A DNA stretch of 64,000 nucleotides from Cellulomonas gilvus ATCC 13127 (GCF_000218545.1 NC_015671.1:1054001-1118000); one strand, 5' to 3'. Shown: positions 41,558-49,839, counted from the stretch's first letter. Made by a program: numbers and translations. The notes: generated by a model from the sequence alone, not told the origin.

Positions 41558-41980
41558 TCACGCGGTGACGGTCTCCAGGCGGACCGGGACGTTGCCGCGC
41601 GTGGCGTTGGAGTAGGGGCACACCTGGTGCGCGCCCGCGACGAGCGCCTCGGCGGCCGCCTGGTCGATGCCGCCGAGCTCGACGCGCAGCGTGACCTCGA
41701 GCGCGAACCCGCCCGCGTCGTTCGGGCCGATGCCGACCTCGGCCGTGACCGCGGAGTCGGTGAACGTGGCGCCCTGCTGGCGCGCGACCATCTTGAGCGC
41801 GGAGTGGAAGCACGCCGCGTAGCCGGCGGCGAACAGCTGCTCGGGGTTGGCGCCGCCACCCGGGCCACCCATCTCCGTGGGCACCGCCAGGTCGAGCGCG
41901 ATCAGGCCGTCCGGGGTCTCGGTGCGGCCGTTGCGGCCCTCTCCGGTGGCGGTGGCGACGGCGGTGTAGACGGCGGCCAT
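41558..41980 (-). CDS. ohr: Organic hydroperoxide resistance protein (Ohr/OsmC family)
   Basis: A 140-residue thiol peroxidase that reduces organic and fatty-acid hydroperoxides. Catalytic cysteines are Cys57 (GYAACFHSALKMVA) and Cys121 (HQVCPYSNATRGN), both with the Ohr-specific context. AGGAGG lies upstream of ATG 41980. It is divergent from a TetR gene, with a strong palindrome in between, so control is by a TetR protein rather than by the usual OhrR (MarR). Confidence 0.93.
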   Translation of the reverse strand: MAAVYTAVATATGEGRNGRTETPDGLIALDLAVPTEMGGPGGGANPEQLFAAGYAACFHSALKMVARQQGATFTDSAVTAEVGIGPNDAGGFALEVTLRVELGGIDQAAAEALVAGAHQVCPYSNATRGNVPVRLETVTA

Positions 41981-42000
41981 GTGGCATCCTCCTCGTAGGA

Positions 42001-42020
42001 GAAAGAACGATCGTTCTCTC
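42001..42020. promoter_or_regulatory. Palindromic operator between ohr and tetR
   Basis: The perfect core AGAACGATCGTTCT (42004-42017) extends to a 20-base palindrome with a single mismatched pair. It lies 21 bases upstream of the ohr start and 53 bases before the tetR -10; AACGATCGTT cores are typical TetR sites. Confidence 0.65.
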
Positions 42021-42085
42021 TGATGTCGCCACCTCACCGCACGGGAGCGCGGATGTCAAGCACGCAGCCCGGCTACGGTCGGACC

Positions 42086-42664
42086 ATGACCGACGACGAG
42101 GGTGCCGCGCGCGCCTCGGTGGCACGCGACCGCCTGCTGCGCACCGCGTCCGCGCTGTTCTACGCGGAGGGTGTGCGCGCGGTCGGCGTGGACCGCGTGG
42201 TGGGGGAGGCCTCGGTCACGCGCGCGACGTTCTACCGCCACTTCCCGGGCAAGGACGACCTCGTCGTCGCGTACCTCGAGGCGACCGACCGGGCGGTGCG
42301 GGAGCAGGTGGGCGACCCGCCGCGCGAGCGTGCCGCAGCGGTGGCCTGGCTGCGCGCGCTCACCGGTGAGCTCGGGCGGCGCGTCTGCGGGCCGGGGTTC
42401 CGCGGCTGCCCGTTCATCAACGCCGCGGCGGAGTACCCGGACCCCGGCAGCACGGTGCGGGGAGCGGTCCGGGAGCACCGTCGCTGGCTCGAGTCGTCCG
42501 TGGCCGCGGCCTTCGCGGCGGCGGACCACCCCGACCCGGCCGCCGCCGCGCGCCGCTGGATGACGTTGCGGGACGGCGCCATGGTCGGCGGCTACCTCGA
42601 GGACCCGGCCGCGGCGAGTGTCACGTTCGCCGACGGGCTGTCCGACCTGATCGCGCAGTCCTGA
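42086..42664 (+). CDS. TetR family regulator, probable repressor of ohr
   Basis: A 192-residue regulator: RTASALFYAEGVRAVGVDRVVGEASVTRATFYRHFPGKDDLVVAYL is the helix-turn-helix in order. Two cysteines in RRVCGPGFRGCPFINAAAE lie in the ligand domain and could sense thiol oxidants, though the CPFINAAAE segment is common in this subfamily. TACGGT (42074-42079) lies six bases before ATG 42086, supporting that start over one at 42023. Confidence 0.88.
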   Translation: MTDDEGAARASVARDRLLRTASALFYAEGVRAVGVDRVVGEASVTRATFYRHFPGKDDLVVAYLEATDRAVREQVGDPPRERAAAVAWLRALTGELGRRVCGPGFRGCPFINAAAEYPDPGSTVRGAVREHRRWLESSVAAAFAAADHPDPAAAARRWMTLRDGAMVGGYLEDPAAASVTFADGLSDLIAQS

Positions 42665-42668
42665 CGGT

Positions 42669-43058
42669 TCAGGCCGCCAGGCCGATCGCGAGCGCGACGA
42701 CCCCGAGCAGCGGGAGCACGAGCTGCTTGAGCGCGGCCGACGTCTTGCTGCGGTCCGAGAGCAGGAGCACCAGGCCGGCCGCGACCATCGAACCCGCGCC
42801 CGTGAAGACCAGCGTCGCGCCCACCGCGGTGGACCCTGCGGCGACGACGATGATCCCGACGACGACGGCGACCGCCAGGAACAGGTTGTAGAAGCCCTGG
42901 TTGAACGCGAGCGCGCGCGTCGTCTCGGCCTCCTCGGCCGAGCGCAGCCCGAACGTCGCGCGGGCCTTCTCGCCCGTCCAGGCGATCGACTCGAGCCAGA
43001 AGATGTAGACGTGCACGAGCGCGGCGAGCGCGGCGAGCGCCAGTCCGACGACGACCAT
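42669..43058 (-). CDS. DUF1304 membrane protein
   Basis: A 129-residue protein with four transmembrane helices (VVVGLALAALAALVHVYIFW, ALAFNQGFYNLFLAVAVVV and two more). HVYIFWLES and FNQGFYNLFLA are DUF1304 hallmarks. Start ATG 43058 after GGAGGT. Divergent from a TetR gene across a long palindrome; function unknown. Confidence 0.88.
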   Translation of the reverse strand: MVVVGLALAALAALVHVYIFWLESIAWTGEKARATFGLRSAEEAETTRALAFNQGFYNLFLAVAVVVGIIVVAAGSTAVGATLVFTGAGSMVAAGLVLLLSDRSKTSAALKQLVLPLLGVVALAIGLAA

Positions 43059-43077
43059 GGTGCCGACCTCCAGTTGT

Positions 43078-43115
43078 GTACCGACCAGTCCACTATATAG
43101 TGGATCAGTCGGTAC
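43078..43115. promoter_or_regulatory. 38-base interrupted palindrome, TetR operator
   Basis: The central 16-mer TCCACTATATAGTGGA (43089-43104) is perfectly symmetrical. GTACCGAC (43078-43085) and GTCGGTAC (43108-43115) are perfect outer arms about the same centre. Only three base pairs between the arms do not match. The TATATA centre would overlap a -10 element of one or both divergent promoters. Confidence 0.75.
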
Positions 43116-43131
43116 GCAAACGGGAGGTGTG

Positions 43132-43710
43132 ATGGGGCGGGTCCAGACGTTCGACACGGCGCAGGCCGTCGGAGCGGCGTTGCGCGTGTTCTGGGCGCAC
43201 GGCTACGCGGACGCGTCGCTGCCGGAGCTGGAACGCGCGACCGGGTTGAGCCGGTCGAGCATCTACCACGCGTTCGGCTCCAAGCGGGGCCTGTTCGACG
43301 CGGCCGTGTCCGGCTACCTCGCCGACGTCGTTCAGCCGCTCCTGCGCCCGCTCGTCGCCGACGTCGTCGCACCCGACGCGGTGCTCGACTACCTGGCCGG
43401 GCTGCGGGACGCGCTGGCCCGGCCCGGCTCGCTCGTCGCGACCCACGGCTGCCTGCTCATCAACGCCGCGGGCGCGCCCATCGCGCACGACGAGGCCGTG
43501 CGCGCGACCATCGCCGCCTACCGCGCCGACCTGCGGCACGCTCTCGGCCGGGGTGTGGCGGCACACCTGCCGGGGCTGCCCGCCGACGAGCGTGACCGCC
43601 TCGCCGAGACGTGCACCGCGCTCGTCGTCGCGGCCTTCGCGCTCGTCCGCGTGGACCCCGCAGCCGCGCTCGCCTCGATCGACGCCGCGCGTTCCGTGCT
43701 CGAGGCCTGA
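43132..43710 (+). CDS. TetR family regulator, divergent from DUF1304 gene
   Basis: A 192-residue regulator with helix-turn-helix ALRVFWAHGYADASLPELERATGLSRSSIYHAFGSKRGLFDAAV. The ligand domain carries ATHGCLLINAAG, the same subfamily signature as the tetR by ohr. GGGAGG precedes ATG 43132. The palindrome upstream makes autorepression and control of the DUF1304 gene the simplest model. Confidence 0.88.
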   Translation: MGRVQTFDTAQAVGAALRVFWAHGYADASLPELERATGLSRSSIYHAFGSKRGLFDAAVSGYLADVVQPLLRPLVADVVAPDAVLDYLAGLRDALARPGSLVATHGCLLINAAGAPIAHDEAVRATIAAYRADLRHALGRGVAAHLPGLPADERDRLAETCTALVVAAFALVRVDPAAALASIDAARSVLEA

Positions 43711-43731
43711 CCTCGCCGGGCGCCTCCCGGC

Positions 43732-44697
43732 TCAGGTCACGACGCGCAGCGGGCGGCCGTCCAGGAACGCCTCGACGCACTCGACCGCGCCGGTGGCCAT
43801 CCGCGCGAGGGCCTGCGGGGTGCGGAAGCCGAGGTGCGGTGTGAGGACCGCGCCGGGCACCGCCAGGAGGGGGTCGTCGGCGGGCAGCGGCTCGGGGTCG
43901 AACACGTCGCACGCGATGCGCACGTCGCCGCGCGCCGCCCGTCGAGCCAGCGCTCCCGGGGCGATGACCTCGGCCCGTCCCGTGTTCACCAGCACCGCGC
44001 CCGGGCGCAGGAGGTCGAGCACCTCGGCGGTGACCAGCCCGCGGGTGGCGGGGAGCAGCGGCAGGTGCAGACTGACCGCGTCGGCTGTCGCGAACGCCTC
44101 GCGCAGGTCCACCTGGCGCGCGTCCGGCCCCGCGAGCGCGGCGAGGTCCTCCACGGGCCGGGGGTCCACCACGAGCACGTGCGCGTCGAGCGCCGCCAGG
44201 ATCCGCGCGAACGCCCGCCCGATCGCCCCGGCGCCGATCACGGCGACCGTCGAGCCCGCGAGCTCGGGGCCGGCGGCGCCGGTCCAGTCGCCCGCGCGCA
44301 CCGCGCGGTCCCCGGTCACCACGCCGCGCAGCGCCGCGAGCAGGAGCGCGAGCGCGTGCTCGGCCACCGCGCGGTCGCCGTATCCGGTGACGTTGGTGAC
44401 CGTGATACCCAGGCTGCGGCACGTGTCGAGGTCCACGTAGCTCGCGGCGCCCGTGCCCGTGAATGCGAGCAGGCGGGTGCGGCCCGCGAGGTCCGCCAGG
44501 TGCGCGGTGCTCAGGTGGGTGCCGAGCAGCCCGACCTGCGCGCCCACGAGTCGTCGGGCGGCCTCGTCGGGATCCGGCAGGTCCTGGTGCACCACCACCT
44601 CACCGCGGGCCCTGAGTCGGTCCGCGAGCGGCCCGTGCGCGAAGTGCGCAGCCAGGGCGGGCTCGCCGCCGGGGAACACGATCGTCGGTCGCTGCAC
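43732..44697 (-). CDS. D-isomer-specific 2-hydroxyacid dehydrogenase family protein
   Basis: A 321-residue NAD(P)-dependent oxidoreductase. Nucleotide motif VAVIGAGAIGRAFARILAAL followed by VVDPRP; catalytic Arg in VNTGRAEVI, Glu in CDVFDPEPLP, His in LTPHLGF. The substrate cannot be told from sequence. TACGGT (44704-44709, minus) lies six bases before GTG 44697, a leaderless start. Confidence 0.9.
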   Translation of the reverse strand: MQRPTIVFPGGEPALAAHFAHGPLADRLRARGEVVVHQDLPDPDEAARRLVGAQVGLLGTHLSTAHLADLAGRTRLLAFTGTGAASYVDLDTCRSLGITVTNVTGYGDRAVAEHALALLLAALRGVVTGDRAVRAGDWTGAAGPELAGSTVAVIGAGAIGRAFARILAALDAHVLVVDPRPVEDLAALAGPDARQVDLREAFATADAVSLHLPLLPATRGLVTAEVLDLLRPGAVLVNTGRAEVIAPGALARRAARGDVRIACDVFDPEPLPADDPLLAVPGAVLTPHLGFRTPQALARMATGAVECVEAFLDGRPLRVVT

Positions 44698-44720
44698 GCC
44701 CCCACCGTAGGGCCGCCGCG

Positions 44721-45776
44721 TCACAGCCAGCGGCGGCGCTTGAACACCGCCCAGAGGCACACCCCGAGCACCACCATGAGCACCAGCGCGAACGGATACC
44801 CCCACGCCCACCCGAGCTCGGGGATGCGCTCGAAGTTCATGCCGTACACCGAGGCGACCAGGGTGGGGGCGAACAGGATCGCGGCCCAGGAGGAGATCTT
44901 CTTGACCTCCTCGCTCTGGTCCATCGACGCCTGCGTCAGGCTCCGGCTCTCCTCGCCCTGCGCGAGGCTGGCCGCCGCGAGCTCGCGCATCGCGTCGTTC
45001 TGCTCCTGCATCACGAGGGTCGAGTGCAGCGTGAGCGCGTTCTCCAGCAGCGTGCGGAACGTGTCCGCGCGCTCGGTCACGCGGATCGCGTGGTCCAGGA
45101 CGTTGCGCAGCTGGTTCTGGATCTCCTCGTCGGTGCCGTACTTCGCCGCACCGCGCAGCAGCGCGTCGAGCATCTCGGGCAGCGGCCCGATCGCGCGCTG
45201 GACCCCGATCACCTCCGAGAGCAGCTGGTAGATGCGCTTCGACGACGCCGGGTCGACCTCGCCGTCGAACAGGTCGTCCTCGATCTCGTCGATGTCGCCC
45301 TGCAGGCCCGTGACGACGGGCGCGTAGCTGTCCACGATCTCGTCCATGACGGCCGCCAGGACCGCCTCTGAGCCGAGCCGCAGCAGCTCCGGGTCGGCCT
45401 CGAGGCGCGTCCGCACGGCCGTGAGGTCCGGACGGGCGGCGTGCCGCACGGTCACGACGAAGTCCGGGCCGACGAACAGGTGGACCTCGCCGAACTCCAC
45501 GCTCTCGTCGTCGTCGTGGTACCAGGCGGGCCGCAGGACCACGAACAGCGTCTGCCCGTACCGCTCGAGCTTGGCGCGCTGGTGGCCCTTGCCCGCGTCC
45601 TCGACCGCCAGCGGGTGCAGGTCGTACCGCGTGGCCATCGCGGCCAGCTCGTCGTCGGTGGGCCGCAGCAGGCCGATCCACGCCAGCGCGCCCCGCTCGG
45701 GATCGCCGCCCCGCGCGGTCGCCGGCGCCGGCACCCGGTGCCCGTCGACGTAGAGCGCGTCGTCCACGACTGCCAT
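44721..45776 (-). CDS. corA: CorA-type magnesium/cobalt transporter
   Basis: A 351-residue inner-membrane Mg2+ channel. The large N-terminal cytoplasmic domain (DLHPLAVEDAGKGHQRAKLE, FVVLRPAWYHDDD) is followed by the long stalk helix and two C-terminal transmembrane helices; the selectivity motif is YGMNF. The KRRRW C-terminus is typical. ATG 45776 follows GGAGG. Confidence 0.93.
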   Translation of the reverse strand: MAVVDDALYVDGHRVPAPATARGGDPERGALAWIGLLRPTDDELAAMATRYDLHPLAVEDAGKGHQRAKLERYGQTLFVVLRPAWYHDDDESVEFGEVHLFVGPDFVVTVRHAARPDLTAVRTRLEADPELLRLGSEAVLAAVMDEIVDSYAPVVTGLQGDIDEIEDDLFDGEVDPASSKRIYQLLSEVIGVQRAIGPLPEMLDALLRGAAKYGTDEEIQNQLRNVLDHAIRVTERADTFRTLLENALTLHSTLVMQEQNDAMRELAAASLAQGEESRSLTQASMDQSEEVKKISSWAAILFAPTLVASVYGMNFERIPELGWAWGYPFALVLMVVLGVCLWAVFKRRRWL

Positions 45777-45858
45777 CGGTCCTCCCTCGCCTCGCCCACC
45801 GTGTGCTCGGCACGGCGCGCTGGATGCTATCGAGCGTCGTGTGCGGGGAGCCGTACAT

Positions 45859-45900
45859 GACGAAGGCCCCTTCGCTCGTGAGAGCGAAGGGGCCTTCGTC
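45859..45900 (-). terminator. Strong terminator after the initiator tRNA
   Basis: A perfect 19-base stem with a GTGA loop (arms 45859-45877 and 45882-45900) starts eight bases after the tRNA 3' end. It is the longest perfect hairpin in the window and may also stop transcription into corA. Confidence 0.8.
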
Positions 45901-45907
45901 GATCAAG

Positions 45908-45981
45908 TAGCGGGGGCAGGATTTGAACCTGCGACCTCTGGGTTATGAGCCCAGCGAGCTACCGAGCTGCTCCACCCCGCG
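45908..45981 (-). tRNA. Initiator tRNA-fMet (CAT)
   Basis: 74 bases without an encoded CCA. The cloverleaf reads CGCGGGG acceptor, D-arm with AGCTCGGTAGCTC, anticodon stem CTGGG/CCCAG with loop CTCATAA (anticodon CAT), T-arm GCAGG TTCAAAT CCTGC, and 3' strand CCCCGCT plus A73. Three consecutive G-C pairs in the anticodon stem and an unpaired first position (C1 opposite T72) mark it as the initiator species rather than elongator Met. Confidence 0.93.
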
Positions 45982-46001
45982 TCGGTGTCCACAACCTTAC
46001 G

Positions 46002-46964
46002 TCAGAGCCGCACGGTGTCCAAATCAGTGGGCTGTGACGAGCGCCGCACGCGCCTGCGCAGCGCGCCCTGGGCGACGATCACGCCGATCACGACGAGCAC
46101 GCCACCCACCGGCTCGTGCCACTGGAGCCGTTCGCCGAGCACGGCCATGCCGAGCGCCACGCCGACGACGGGGGTCAGGTAGGTGACGGTGGAGGCCCGC
46201 TGCGCGCCCCAGGCGCCCACCACCTGGGTGTTCCAGACGTAGGCGATGCCCGTGCCCAGCACACCGAGGAGCACGGTGGCCACGATCACCGACGTCGAGA
46301 GCGCCACCGGCTCGCGTGCGACCAGCGGAGCCAGCGCGAGCGTGACGAGCGCCGCGGACCCCACCTGGCCCGCCGCCACGGTCTCGGCGGGCAGGCGCAG
46401 CGGCGTCACGAAGCGCCGCAGGTAGGTCATCCCCAGGCCGTAGCAGGCCGTGGCGCCCAGGCACGCGAGCACCGCGGGCAGGGGTGCGGCCTCGGCGAGC
46501 TCGCCCAGGTAGGTCCACGGGCCGACGATGACGACGACGCCCACCGCGCCCAGCGCGAGCCCGACGCCCTGCCGCCGCGTCAGGCGCTCGTTGGGCAGGA
46601 ACGCGGCCGCGGCACCGGCCGTCATCAGCGGCGTCGTCGCGTTGAGGATCGAGGACAGCCCCGACGCGAGGTGCTGACCCGCCCACGCGAACGCCAGGAA
46701 CGGCAGCACGCACAGCAGCACGCCGAGCACGACGAGGTGGCCCCACACGCGTCGGCCGCGCGGCCACGGCTTGCGCATGACGAGCGCGACGACGAGCAGC
46801 GCGAGCGCCCCGAGCACGATGCGGCCGAGCACCACCTGCGTGGGGGACAGGCCCTCGAGCGCGACCTTGATGAGCAGGAAGCTCGAGCCCCAGATGAGCG
46901 CGAGCATCACATACATGGCGGTGATGCGACCCGCGGGCGCCGGGGCGGTGGTCGGTGTGGTCAC
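46002..46964 (-). CDS. DMT/EamA family transporter
   Basis: A 320-residue membrane protein with ten predicted transmembrane helices in two EamA repeats: ALIWGSSFLLIKVALEGLSP begins the first, ATACYGLGMTYLRRFVTP the second. LTPVVGVALGMAVLGERLQW is the typical end of the second repeat. Exports or imports small metabolites; substrate not predictable. GTG 46964 is used; an internal ATG at ITAMYVML is possible. Confidence 0.88.
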   Translation of the reverse strand: MTTPTTAPAPAGRITAMYVMLALIWGSSFLLIKVALEGLSPTQVVLGRIVLGALALLVVALVMRKPWPRGRRVWGHLVVLGVLLCVLPFLAFAWAGQHLASGLSSILNATTPLMTAGAAAAFLPNERLTRRQGVGLALGAVGVVVIVGPWTYLGELAEAAPLPAVLACLGATACYGLGMTYLRRFVTPLRLPAETVAAGQVGSAALVTLALAPLVAREPVALSTSVIVATVLLGVLGTGIAYVWNTQVVGAWGAQRASTVTYLTPVVGVALGMAVLGERLQWHEPVGGVLVVIGVIVAQGALRRRVRRSSQPTDLDTVRL

Positions 46965-47066
46965 GGGACGACGATCCCCGAGGCCACCCACACGAGCAAA
47001 CGAGTGTCTCGGGCCGGGTCGCAGGAGCACGTCGCGCGCGGGTCGGCCGGCCCGCCGGGTGCGACC

Positions 47067-48602
47067 TCAGCCGGCGACGCGCTGCGCGAGCTGGTAGCCC
47101 CCCGCGTCGTAGACCAGCGTGTACGTGCTGCCCGGGTGGCGCTCCTGCGCGTACGCCGCGGCGTCGACGGGCGCGGGGTTCCACCCACCGTTGTACGCGT
47201 CGATCAGCAGGAAGTCGGGGGCGGGGTTGCCCTCGTTGCCCACGTAGAACACGTCGGTGCGGTCGACCAGGTAGCTCATGAGCCCGATGTCGGTCTCGAC
47301 GCTCGCGTCGTCGGGGATCGCCGCCAGCACCGCGCGCGACTCGGCCTCCCGGGTCGAGTGCGCCCACAGGTCCGCGGGTCGCCCGAGGCGGGCGATGTCG
47401 AGCCGCGGCACCATGAGGACCGCGACCGCGACGGCCACCGCGGCGGCGGCCATCGAGTAGCGGCGCAGCCACTCCCGGGGCGATCTGCGGGCCAGGAGCA
47501 CGCCGTCGAGCAGCGCCGCGAACGCGATCGGCATGAGCACCGCCGAGTAGTGCCACGTGAAGCCGTAGTAGGAGTCGTTGTCCGCCCAGAAGCGCCAGAC
47601 GATCGTCGGGACCGCGATCAGCAGCACGGGCGAGCGTGCGCCGATCAGGCCCGTGATCCCCAGCAGCACCAGGAGCGTGAGCACCTTGCGGCCGTCGTCG
47701 ACCAGCAGCGTGACCGCGGTCCACGGGTGCGTCGCGATGCCGGCGAAGTCGATCCGGGAACCGTAGTCCCACTGGTCGCGCGTGCTCAGGAGCGGGATCA
47801 GCACGGCGGTGCTCAGCACCACCCAGCCGAACCCCCAGCCGGCGAGCCACAGCCCCAGCCTCGGCCGGTCGCTGCCGTGGCGGGCGCGCCACCACATGAC
47901 CAGCCCGAACACCGCGACCGTGAGGCCCAGGTCCTCCTTGACGAAGACCAGCGGCGCGACCCACAGCGCGGCGGCCAGCCAACGCCCGCGCAGCAGCGCC
48001 ACCAGGGCGATCGCCAGCAGCGGCACCGCGAACGCGATCTCGTGGAACTGCGCCGCGACGGCGCCCACGATCCCGAAGCTCACCGCGTACGCCGCGCCGA
48101 CGAGCGTGCCCTGCAGCGCGCCCAGCACGCGCACGGCGTGGCGCGCGACCACGTACACCGAGGCGGCGAACAGCAGGTCCTGCGCGATCAGCAGCGTGAG
48201 CGCGTGCGGTGACAGCGCGTACACGGGACCGAGCGCGACGAGCAGCGGGTGGAAGTGGTCGCCCAGCAGGTTGTAGCCGTCGCCCTTGATCGTCACGACC
48301 GGCGCGTCGAGCGCCGCGTACCGGCGCGCGAGCTGCGTGAAGATCCCCAGGTCCCACGACGGGACCTCGAACCGGCGCCACTGCAGCAGCGAGAACACCA
48401 CGTACGTGGCGGCCGCGAGCACCGCGACCACGGCGGGCCCGCACCACGCCGCGGTGCCTGTCGGCGTGGTCGGTGCCAGCGTGATCGTCTCGCGCGCAGA
48501 CACCGGCGCTGCGGGCCGCTCCGGTCTGCCCGCGGGCGGCACCTGGTCGGCGTCGGTCGGGGGCGGGGTGTGCTCGTCCAGCGCTACCTCGTCGTCGGCC
48601 AC
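47067..48602 (-). CDS. DUF2079 multi-spanning membrane protein
   Basis: A 511-residue protein with about 11 transmembrane helices. The DUF2079 signature is clear: FEVPSWDLGIFTQLARRYAA, GDHFHPLLVALGPVYAL and FVKEDLGLTVAVFGL. The family resembles GT-C glycosyltransferases (an Asp in the first loop, SWDLGIF), which suggests use of lipid-linked sugars at the outer membrane face, but no enzyme activity is established. Start taken as GTG 48602. Confidence 0.85.
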   Translation of the reverse strand: MADDEVALDEHTPPPTDADQVPPAGRPERPAAPVSARETITLAPTTPTGTAAWCGPAVVAVLAAATYVVFSLLQWRRFEVPSWDLGIFTQLARRYAALDAPVVTIKGDGYNLLGDHFHPLLVALGPVYALSPHALTLLIAQDLLFAASVYVVARHAVRVLGALQGTLVGAAYAVSFGIVGAVAAQFHEIAFAVPLLAIALVALLRGRWLAAALWVAPLVFVKEDLGLTVAVFGLVMWWRARHGSDRPRLGLWLAGWGFGWVVLSTAVLIPLLSTRDQWDYGSRIDFAGIATHPWTAVTLLVDDGRKVLTLLVLLGITGLIGARSPVLLIAVPTIVWRFWADNDSYYGFTWHYSAVLMPIAFAALLDGVLLARRSPREWLRRYSMAAAAVAVAVAVLMVPRLDIARLGRPADLWAHSTREAESRAVLAAIPDDASVETDIGLMSYLVDRTDVFYVGNEGNPAPDFLLIDAYNGGWNPAPVDAAAYAQERHPGSTYTLVYDAGGYQLAQRVAG

Positions 48603-48638
48603 CCGGGCATCATGCCAGGGCGGGCCGTGGGCCATGGG

Positions 48639-49658
48639 CTACCCGTGCTCACGCAGACGCGGCTGCGGGACGCGCGGCACCGGTGCGGTGAGAGGCGCCG
48701 TGACCAGCGGCACCGCGTCCGAGCGCACCAGCTCGGCCACCAGCGCACGCCAGCACCGTTCGGCGTCCCGCAGCGCCGCCGCGACGTCGTCGGGCGTGGC
48801 ATGGCCCGCCACGTCGGCGCCCTCGGCCACGTCGAGCGCGTCGTAGGCGCGGTCCACCGCGAGCCGCGCGGCGCGGAACTGCGGGCTCTCCCGTGCCGCG
48901 TCCGGCGTCGCGACCTCGAGCGCGCCCGCGGCCTCGTCGAACATCGCGCGCACCAGGCCCACGGCGTGCGGTCGCTCGGCGAGCGAGAGCCGGTCGGCCG
49001 AGTCCGCCACGGCGGGGACCACGGTCGAGAGCGTGAGCCGCTGGATGGTCGCGTGCAGGGCCATCGGGTCGATCTGCAGCGCGAGCAGCAGCGAGACCGC
49101 CCTGCCGAGCGTGGCCTCGTGCTGGTCCCGCCGCCGACGCCGACGGCGCTCCTGCTCGCGGTCCTGCTCCTGCGCACGCAGGGCCGCCGCGTGGGCCTCA
49201 CGCTCGAGGCGCTCCTGCTCGGCGCGCAGCGACGCGACGTGCCGGGTCAGCGCCGCGGCCGCGGTGCGCACCTGCTGCTCGGCCGCCTCGAGCGCGCGCG
49301 TCTGCAGCGCGTGACCCGCGCCGTTGAGCGGCGCCGCATGGCCGGCGTCGGTGTAGCCGAACAGCGCGACGCCGTGCTGGTCGGCCCACAGCACGGCCAT
49401 CTTGGTGTAGCCGGCGCGGGCGTAGCAGACCGCGGTGCGTCCACCGGCCGCGGCGTGCAGGCGTTGCACGGTCTCGCGGCCGACCGGTGAGCGGTGGTGC
49501 TCGACGAAGGCCGCGAGGTCATCGCCGACGAGGTCGAGCGCGCCGTCCTCACCCGCGGCGGCGACGCGCGCGTCGAGGCGCGCCAGGACGAGGCGTGCGT
49601 GCCGCTGCGCGAACCGCTCGGCCTCGCGCCAGCGCGGGTCCTTGTGCGCGGTGCTCAC
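48639..49658 (-). CDS. Hypothetical protein with degenerate Mrr-like nuclease domain and coiled coil
   Basis: A 339-residue protein. Residues 30-120 read like the Mrr-type restriction endonuclease fold: DGALDLVGDDLAAFVEHH, SPVGRETVQRLHAAAGGRTA, YTKMAVLWADQHGVALFGY. In active relatives the strand after the Asp ends in a catalytic Lys (QVK-type); here it is VEHH, so the Lys is missing. A coiled coil follows (LRAEQERLEREAHAAALRAQ) with a run of seven Arg, then a helical C-terminus. Start GTG 49658. It overlaps nothing and is divergent from no regulator. Confidence 0.65.
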   Translation of the reverse strand: MSTAHKDPRWREAERFAQRHARLVLARLDARVAAAGEDGALDLVGDDLAAFVEHHRSPVGRETVQRLHAAAGGRTAVCYARAGYTKMAVLWADQHGVALFGYTDAGHAAPLNGAGHALQTRALEAAEQQVRTAAAALTRHVASLRAEQERLEREAHAAALRAQEQDREQERRRRRRRDQHEATLGRAVSLLLALQIDPMALHATIQRLTLSTVVPAVADSADRLSLAERPHAVGLVRAMFDEAAGALEVATPDAARESPQFRAARLAVDRAYDALDVAEGADVAGHATPDDVAAALRDAERCWRALVAELVRSDAVPLVTAPLTAPVPRVPQPRLREHG

Positions 49659-49792
49659 GTCGGGCTCCTCCCGGGTCGCCTACGAGCTCCCGCGCCGGTG
49701 CGGTCGGTCGTTCGACCGTACGGGGGACCCGTGCAGGCCCGCGCGAGCCGACCGGGTGATGCCGGTCCGTGCTCGTCGAGCGCCGTTCGCCC

Positions 49793-49813
49793 GTCCGGAC
49801 GACGCGTCCGGAC
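49793..49813. repeat. Small inverted repeat
   Basis: GTCCGGACG and CGTCCGGAC flank ACG in the 181-base gap between the minus-strand DUF4349 gene and the Mrr-like gene. It may be a weak terminator for the DUF4349 transcript or an operator; nothing else is evident in that gap. Confidence 0.35.
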
Positions 49814-49839
49814 AATCCCGGCGCGTCGTGCCCCGCGCG

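Noticed and set aside
49793..49813. Regulatory operator
   Set aside because: The 9-base inverted repeat has a three-base loop and no regulator gene beside it; reported only as a small inverted repeat.
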